From positions 1,771,501 to 1,835,500 of the forward strand of contig NC_037092.1 in assembly GCF_002994745.2 (NCBI RefSeq): DNA of 64,000 nt. Direction: 5' to 3'. Below are positions 57,851 through 64,000 of this stretch, piece after piece. A program made the translations under genes and the position numbers. How positions within the stretch are numbered: the stretch's first letter is position 1; every line of letters starts with the position of its first letter. The notes under the pieces were generated by a model. That model did not search any database and was not told the origin of the DNA. It saw only the letters and a list, made by a program, of their open reading frames with translations. Source of the DNA: Rosa chinensis. Taxonomy: Eukaryota > Streptophyta > Magnoliopsida > Rosales > Rosaceae.

Positions 57851-59430
57851 GTTTTTTTTTTTTAGGGAAACGGAAATAATTCCATTGATAAAAATCATAA
57901 CGACCGTACTAGGTCAAGCAAGAAGGGTCCGGGATCATTCAATTACATCCACGACTCAATTTATTCATTACTACCTCCTAGGAAAGAAAATGCAAAGACT
58001 AAATCCAAAGAAACCAAAGGAAATCTAAAACTACTGCTAATACATCACCCTGAATCAAAGCAAGTAGGAATGAAAGGCTTGAGGCCTAGTGACCCTCATG
58101 TTGTACCTCTCCACCTAACAAAACAGAAATGATGTAAACCATACTTTACTAGGTCTATTGGGAGAGTCCAGCCTGCACACCATCTTCATCAATAATCACA
58201 CCAAGATCAGAAACCACCGAGGTTGTTGCCATCGAATCACCATCCTTTGACTTGTCGCTGCTGACTTGGATACATTCCGGCTCCCACGAGGCCTCCCTCT
58301 CTTCTTCGTGCCTTTCCTCTCCGAGGAGATAGTGACCTCAAAGAGGCCCTCTGATGTCACTGTGAAGCCCATATTCTCTTGTTGAAGAGCGGTCGGAACC
58401 AAAGCCAGGCTGTGCCGGGCCTGCTTTCCATCTGCATCGTCTTCGTCCTCCCGTTGATAGCGGGTACCCGAAACCCTAATTAGGTCCATAGAGCCATCAG
58501 GTAGGGCACAGATGGTGATCCCTTTTCTCTCCCTGTGCAGCAGATTAGGGAGAGGAAACTTAGGTATGAGGGTCGGTGGTAGAGATGGCAACGCATTGGC
58601 CTTAAAGACTAGGGTAGGAGCCGCCGGTCCTTGTGATTCCAGGCCACCATGTGCAGGCACTGCTTCCTCCTCTAGCTCATGGGGACATCGAGCACCATAA
58701 TAATTAATCATAGAGCAATCCTTGCAACGACCCGACAATCTCTCATAGAGAAATTGTAAGGTAAACACGTCCGCCGAAGAGACACCAACCCGCCCCTCCA
58801 ATCTCACTGGATCATTCAGAGGAAGAGAAACACGAACCTTGGCTATACCTCATCGGATTCCAGGAGTATCAACCTGCAGCAGAGGACCAATGGTTTCTCC
58901 AATCAACTTCACTATCGGAGCAATCATTAACCCCGACGGCAGACCCAGAACTTCCACCCTGATCCATACAAAATCTAAAGGGATAGCAGCGATATTGGAA
59001 AAACAATCATAGTCGTTGAGAAACATCATCGCTCTCTGAAAACTCTAAGGCCGTCCTTTCTTCACATGGGCCAAGATCACGTTAGTTTGCAAACGTGAAT
59101 GAAAATCTATCTCCAGGAACCTGCACCTCCACCAGCACAGAGAGCCGACACATCAAGCGGACTGCACTCAAGAATGAGTCCATAATCACAGCCCGAGCAC
59201 TGTTCAGCCATCCAACCAAGAAGAATTAGTGAGCAAGAAACCCTTTATCAGGGCAGCGAAGGTTGCCGAGATCCACCGATTCTTCACCATCCTTGAGCGA
59301 CAATTTGGTCGCAAGTCGAGATGTCATAGAAGTAAGGGAGACAGCCATCCGATGAGCGCCACTTAACGAGTTTCTCAAAAATAACCCTAATCAAAGGACG
59401 AGAGAGAAAAGGCCGCGGTATTTTTTTTTT
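57851..59430 (-). mobile_element. LINE (minus strand) with ORF1/DUF4283-type gag-like protein, degraded
   Basis: A poly(T) run at about 57850-57862 is the poly(A) tail of a minus-strand element. From about 59350 the minus strand encodes MAVSLTSMTSRLATKLSLKD, then after stops VGWLNSARAVIMDSFLSAVR, AMMFLNDYDCF, VWIRVEVLGLP, and in 58807-58196 FLYERLSGRCKDCSMINYYG with GARCP, followed by an AT-hook-like KKRGRPRGSRN. This is the DUF4283 plus zinc-knuckle protein at the start of plant LINEs. The ORF2 endonuclease and RT are absent, so the copy is internally deleted. Confidence 0.65.
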
Positions 59431-60330
59431 ACCATCCTCTTATTGCTCGGGATAAAGAAAAAATAAAACAAAAACAAACTTCTTAAACAATTTTTTTTTG
59501 TTTTTAAAGAAGTTAATTTATTGCAATGATCCTACCTTGGTAAGGCTGTCAAAAGAGTCACTAGCTAAATAATTCAACTTTTTAAAGGATCATGAAACTC
59601 AGCCGAAATCAAACCTAAAATGTCTTAGAAAATCAAGGGCCGAGACATTCTAAGTATTTATGGCTACAAATCTCAGAGAGAACCTATGGATTCCACCCAC
59701 ATAGAAAGAGGAATTCCTATAAAATAAAAGACATGAAAATAAAAACTAGATCCCGAGCCCAAACTGATGGACCTAAGCCCAATTGCATAGGGCACAAGCC
59801 CATGAACCTAGGAAAAACCCTAGACCACAGACCAGCCGCCATCATGCCCACACCATCTGTCGCGCCTTCGACGACCATCCCACCACCGCCAACGTTACCA
59901 AAGCAAGGTCTGACCACAACTCAGTGCAGAACAAACAAGCCGCAGCAACCTTCTCCTAGCCTAAGCCGTGTCAGACGTTGACCATCCTAATTGAGCTTGA
60001 TCACGCCACCATCCTTCCAACCCAATAACCCAAGAACTAGCAAGCCCCCTTCTGACCACGTCGAAGCTGAACTTCCGACCAAGTAGCAAAACTTGAGATT
60101 AACAGACCCCGATCTAGTCAGAATGATACTGCATGCCTCCATCACTCTCACCGTGATAAGTTTTTAGAAGACAATGACAGGACCGCCCTCAGTCTCTGCT
60201 ATGAAGTTCTTATCTAAATTCTTGATTTTTTTTTCCTTTTACTTATCAGGTCAAAGGATACAAATGTAACATGAGAAAAAATAAAAAATAAAAATGCAAA
60301 ATGTGGGTATGTTCAAGTAAAATCCTAGTT
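59431..60330 (-). other. Possible second LINE tail; otherwise non-coding
   Basis: A poly(T) run at 59491-59505, followed by aagaagttaatttattgcaa, resembles another minus-strand LINE tail. The sequence to about 60170 is C-rich and contains no intact domain. A poly-T/A-rich stretch follows to the Copia LTR. Confidence 0.35.
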
Positions 60331-63300
60331 TGTGTTTGGCCCAAACTCTATGTTACTTGCTCTAGTGGTAATAGGGTTAAATTAGAAGGATTTAGATTCC
60401 TATTCAATGTATGATTACTTTCCTTGTATGATTGAGATTCTATGCATTGTAATCCTCTATATAAATAGGCCCCTATTATCAATGAGAATACACAGCAAAT
60501 TCCTCTCAAATTCAGTTTCTCTACAACACGTTATCAACACGAGGCCTAACCCTAGCCCTAAAAACAAAAAACCCGAAAACTCTTCTCACCAAAACTGCCG
60601 CAAGCTCCTAGCCCTTGTTAGCCATGCCCTATGCTGCTCCTGCAGCCCTTGCGCACCTGTGTGCTGCCTAGTGCCCCTGCAGCATTGCCGCACGCCTGCT
60701 GCCCCTGCAACACAGCAGCACGCTCGTTTCTGTGCAGATCAGTCTGCTTTCAAGCACCGAAACGTCCTGTTGGGAACCTCTGATAAAAATACTTTCTTCA
60801 TCAAAGTTGTTCATCTCTGTCTCTTCTATCTGAACTCCAAATTTCAGCCATATTGGAGTCGTTTTGAGACCTGTACACCAATCAGAGTGAGAACTGTTCA
60901 GAAGCAAATTTGCTCCGAATTTCAACAAGTTTGATTCGCCTAGGACTGAAACTCGTTTGCAATCTTACAACAAGGATCAAATACGCTTTGCAATCCTAAG
61001 AGGTATGGTTTACTAAAAGTTCCCGTTTTTGAAGTTTTTAATTCTTTTTCGGTTCTTTTTCTCGGGGACTTGCAACCTCCCTTCTTCTACCCCCCTTTCT
61101 TTATCATAAGGGAGACCAAATTAAGCCGAACTGTGGGGGGTCGTGCTCACTCCAAGCTTGGAGCTTGTAGAGTTCTAAAAACTTAGAGTTTGTTGAGATA
61201 AAAAGATCGACTGCAAACATCATTGTTTCGATCTAATTCAACCCCTCTTGGAATCGAATTTCTTAGAAGTGACTACGCTCGGAAATTCCTAATTTCTTGG
61301 AAGCGACTACGCTCAGAAATTTTATTTGTTTTCGTTGTAGCATTTTTCGCTCCGAAACTAACCCTAATTTCTTGTTCTCTTTCAGGATGAGTAACCTGAA
61401 CAAATTGGACTTTGCTCCATTGGGAACAACTGGCTCTGAATATCACAGGTGGATTCGTGATATCCGCCAGCATCTCAAGGCCGATGGAATCTTGGATACG
61501 ATTCTCGAGCCTAGCCAGGACGTGCTAACTGTTGAGCAAGCTCAAGCTTTGGAAGCAAATAGAGCAGCCTTAGAGGCAAATAAGGTGAAAGCCATCATCC
61601 TAATGACTCGTCATATGGATGATTTGCTCTAGTACGAGTGTATGAATGAAAAAGACCCCAGAAGGCTGTGAGTCTCACTCGAAGATAGATTTGGCAAGTC
61701 CGTGACTCCCTGCTTCCTGACCTAAAAGTGAGATGGCATAACCTCCGCTTCTGTGATTTCAAGTCAGTTCTTGACTACAACTCGGAAGCACTTCGCATTA
61801 AATCCTTAATGGAATTATGTGGTAAAGAGATCACAAATGCGATGTTGATTGAGAAGACTCTCTCTACTTTCCCCGTCTCTGCATTGATGGTTGCTAAGAA
61901 CTATCGAATCGATGTTACTGCAAGACGAATCACAAGGTTTCATGAGCTCATTAGAGCTATGAATGTCGCTGAAAATCATGACAACATCCTTGTGGAGAAC
62001 TATAATTCGAGATCCCTGGGAACAGAGCATATTCCGGAATCCAATTATAGTCGCGCCCCAAAGAGAGGGCCCAAGAGCGAAACTCTAATCTTAGGAATAC
62101 ATTTGGACGTTCTGGTCCATATAATCGCTCTACTTGGGAAGGTAATCGCCAAAATAGGCGAACACGGAACTGAAGAGGTAAACGTGGAAAGAGAGAGGGA
62201 GACAACGCCTCTGGCCATGTTGGTGGCACCACCAACACTAAGAGCCATCTAAATGATGCTTTCAAAGCGCCTCAATCAATGGAGTTTGAGCAAAGAGATG
62301 CATGTTCTCTATATGGAGTATCCAATCATTGGGCACACATTTGTAGAGCTAGTGAAGAAATCATCACTGCCTACAAAGCATATTGTGAAGCAAGAGAAGC
62401 TCACTATGTGGAACAAGAAGATCATGAAGATGATCTAGAGTGAAGGGTCAAAGACTACAAATCTGGCTGGGATCAATAGATAGCCAATTCTGTTTAAGTC
62501 TTTATTTTTCCAAGAGATGTAATAGGCAATTGCCATATATTTTTGTAGTAAATGCCAATGGTTTAGCTTTTCTTCAAAGTAGGCTCACTCAAAGTAAGTG
62601 TGATGTCTAGGAAGGTTCTGAGATTAGTGGTACTTAAGCGAGCCTTGCTCCACCGACATCTCTCTACTCACCTGGTCACATTTATTTTGGAATTACCGAA
62701 AGAAGTTAGACGACTACCATTGTTTTGCATTAGCTATCATTTTGGATTAGATTTTGTTTAGTTAATGAGACAATGATGTAACTCCGTTGGCTTATGAATA
62801 AAATTTCGAGTTCTTTATGACTCCATTTTGATTCTGAGCATATGACTTTTGTGACTACGATGGCTCGGCCATCAGTATTAATTCAAGGACATGGAATAGC
62901 CCAAGTTCCACTTGCCAAATGGCACCTTAATTACTATCACAGAAACTCTCTACGCTCCTAGGGCCAATTGCACCTATGAATAGCTAACGGATTCCATGCG
63001 AAAACTCATGTAGAGAATGGAAATGAGTTCCTTTGCAATACCTTTAATGATTGCGAACAAAGGCGCATCTTAGAGAAGTTTATGTGTCTCTCTAGTGGAT
63101 TATGTGTTACTATTCGAGCTATTAATCCAATAAAAGTTATGAGAGAAGATCTCTTGGATTCAGACACATATTGGCTTTTGTCACGACAGGATAGGTCATC
63201 ATGGTATTGATATGATGATCCGCCTACTAAAGACTTCACATGGACATCATTTCTTCCGAGCGAAACGAAGCATGAATCAAAAGTTGATTTCTGGACTAAG

Positions 63301-64000
63301 TGTGACCAACGCAGCTGCCTAGGGCACCGCCTCCATCCACCACCAGCCTAGGGCTGGCGCAGTCCATATCCATAACGCCATGGATAGCGTCCATCATGGT
63401 GATGGTGCCCTAGGTGATGTTGCAATCACCAACCTGCTTCAAATAGCGTTTCAGACGCTCAGGCCTAACCAAAATACTCATTGATTGCTTCTAAGGCCTC
63501 TCACTCGTTTTACAAAGCCCGTTCCTTAGGGAAATTAGGATTAAGACCGTCTTATGCAAAGGAAATGAACACACTCATTCTGTTCCTACATAGAATCCAT
63601 GGGGATTCTGTGGATTGATTCAACCAACTTACGGACGCTTAAATATTTCATGATGTTGGTTGACACGCAAACACGCTGGTCACGTGTTGTGCCATTGTCC
63701 ACCTATACATGCTGCTTATGCTACACTCCTAGCACATATCATATGACAGCGGGCTCACTCCCCAGATCATCCTATTCAGTCAATTGGATTTGACTATGCT
63801 AGAAAGTTTACATCGAAAGACTTTCGATGGATATTGCAATGGGACTGATGTTGGACATCATGTTCCCATGTACACACCCAAATGGTCTTGCGAAAAGGAC
63901 TACGATGATAGTCGGGACATTGGTAATGTGCATCAATCTCCTTATATCTGCTTGGGGTAATGCAATATCGCATGTAGCTATGCTAATTCGTCTACGACCC
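60331..64000 (+). mobile_element. Second Ty1/Copia element, degraded, cut by window end
   Basis: A left LTR, about 60331-60528, ends tctctacaaca and has a TATA box (ctctatataaatag, about 60452-60465). Gag starts at 61387 (MSNLNKLDFAPLG), followed by protease-region remains, LLSRQDRSSWY-like pre-integrase traces near 63180, and integrase pieces near 63600 (KYFMMLVDTQTRWSRVVPLS). It is a relative of the element at 20.8-28.7 kb: both share WNNLRF/WHNLRF and EKTLSTFPVSA. Many stops and frameshifts. RT lies outside the window. Confidence 0.75.
61387..62441 (+). pseudogene. Copia gag, degraded; knuckle has lost a cysteine
   Basis: The first frame reads MSNLNKLDFAPLGTTGSEYH, RWIRDIRQHLKADGILDTI and ends at a TAG (61630-61632). 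After further breaks the frame from 61728 gives WHNLRFCDFKSVLDYNSEAL and EKTLSTFPVSALM. The knuckle near 62305 reads CSLYGVSNHWAHIC: Tyr replaces the second cysteine of CX2C. The region upstream of the ATG (60530-61386) is a long leader with a primer-site-like ttatcaacacgagg at 60531. Confidence 0.7.

Noticed and set aside
63300..63450. Hairpin-like gc-rich segment as a structured RNA
   Set aside because: It sits at the variable spacer between pre-integrase and zinc finger of the degraded Copia, where the other element also has divergent sequence; pairing is no better than expected by eye.

Overview
The window is nuclear DNA of a flowering plant. Genes have many AT-rich introns with GT..AG borders, and the families present are plant ones: TIR resistance-gene fragment, F-box/FBD and F-box-associated fragments, a DUO3/GON4-like gene, a ROS3/NOL8-like RRM gene, Copia elements with plant-type domain order, plant hAT, MULE, TRIM and LINE elements. 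The style of the repeats and gene families suggests a eudicot, perhaps Rosaceae; that is recollection, not something the sequence proves. Most of the 64 kb is repeats and broken gene copies; a minority is intact coding sequence.

Layout. 1-5.0 kb: tandem partial copies of an unrecognised multi-exon gene, split by an hAT element (208-2530) that itself holds a second hAT (339-1522). 5.4-6.2 kb: a three-unit tandem repeat and a broken proteasome-beta-like fragment (minus). 6.2-10.8 kb: dispersed repeats. 10.8-14.1 kb: pseudogene fragments of NOM1 (MIF4G/MA3) and an F-box/LRR gene. 14.9-16.9 kb: ROS3/NOL8-like RRM gene with one frameshift, convergent with a DUO3/GON4-like pseudogene (17.2-19.7 kb, minus). 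20.8-28.7 kb: degraded Copia element whose RNase H region is split by a 2.4 kb solo LTR carrying an array of hairpins. 29.5-29.8 kb: a complete TRIM with TSD. 33.2-36.8 kb: head-to-head gene pair, zinc-knuckle gene A (minus) and proteasome-beta5-like gene A (plus), both with intact reading frames. 37.3-44 kb: solo LTR, LINE RNase H fragments, MULE MITE, PIF/Harbinger-like element, another hAT. 45.2-46.4 kb: quinone oxidoreductase pseudogene. 48-52 kb: TIR fragment and zinc-knuckle genes B and C (minus). 52-55.7 kb: promoter region expanded by AT-rich repeats, a MULE MITE and a small solo LTR. 55.7-57.4 kb: proteasome-beta5-like gene B. 58-60 kb: LINE ORF1 remains. 60.3-64 kb: second degraded Copia element, running off the window.

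The most interesting parts are (1) a small family of proteasome beta5-like proteins that start with a Met-Gly-Cys lipidation-type N terminus, keep the Thr1 position but lack the Lys33 equivalent, and carry an extra C-terminal domain, found next to zinc-knuckle genes in a duplicated divergent arrangement; and (2) a row of about nine hairpins with a nearly constant loop and different, self-complementary stems inside the solo LTR at 25436-27857. Splice sites and domain calls were made by eye; no homology search or RNA evidence was available.
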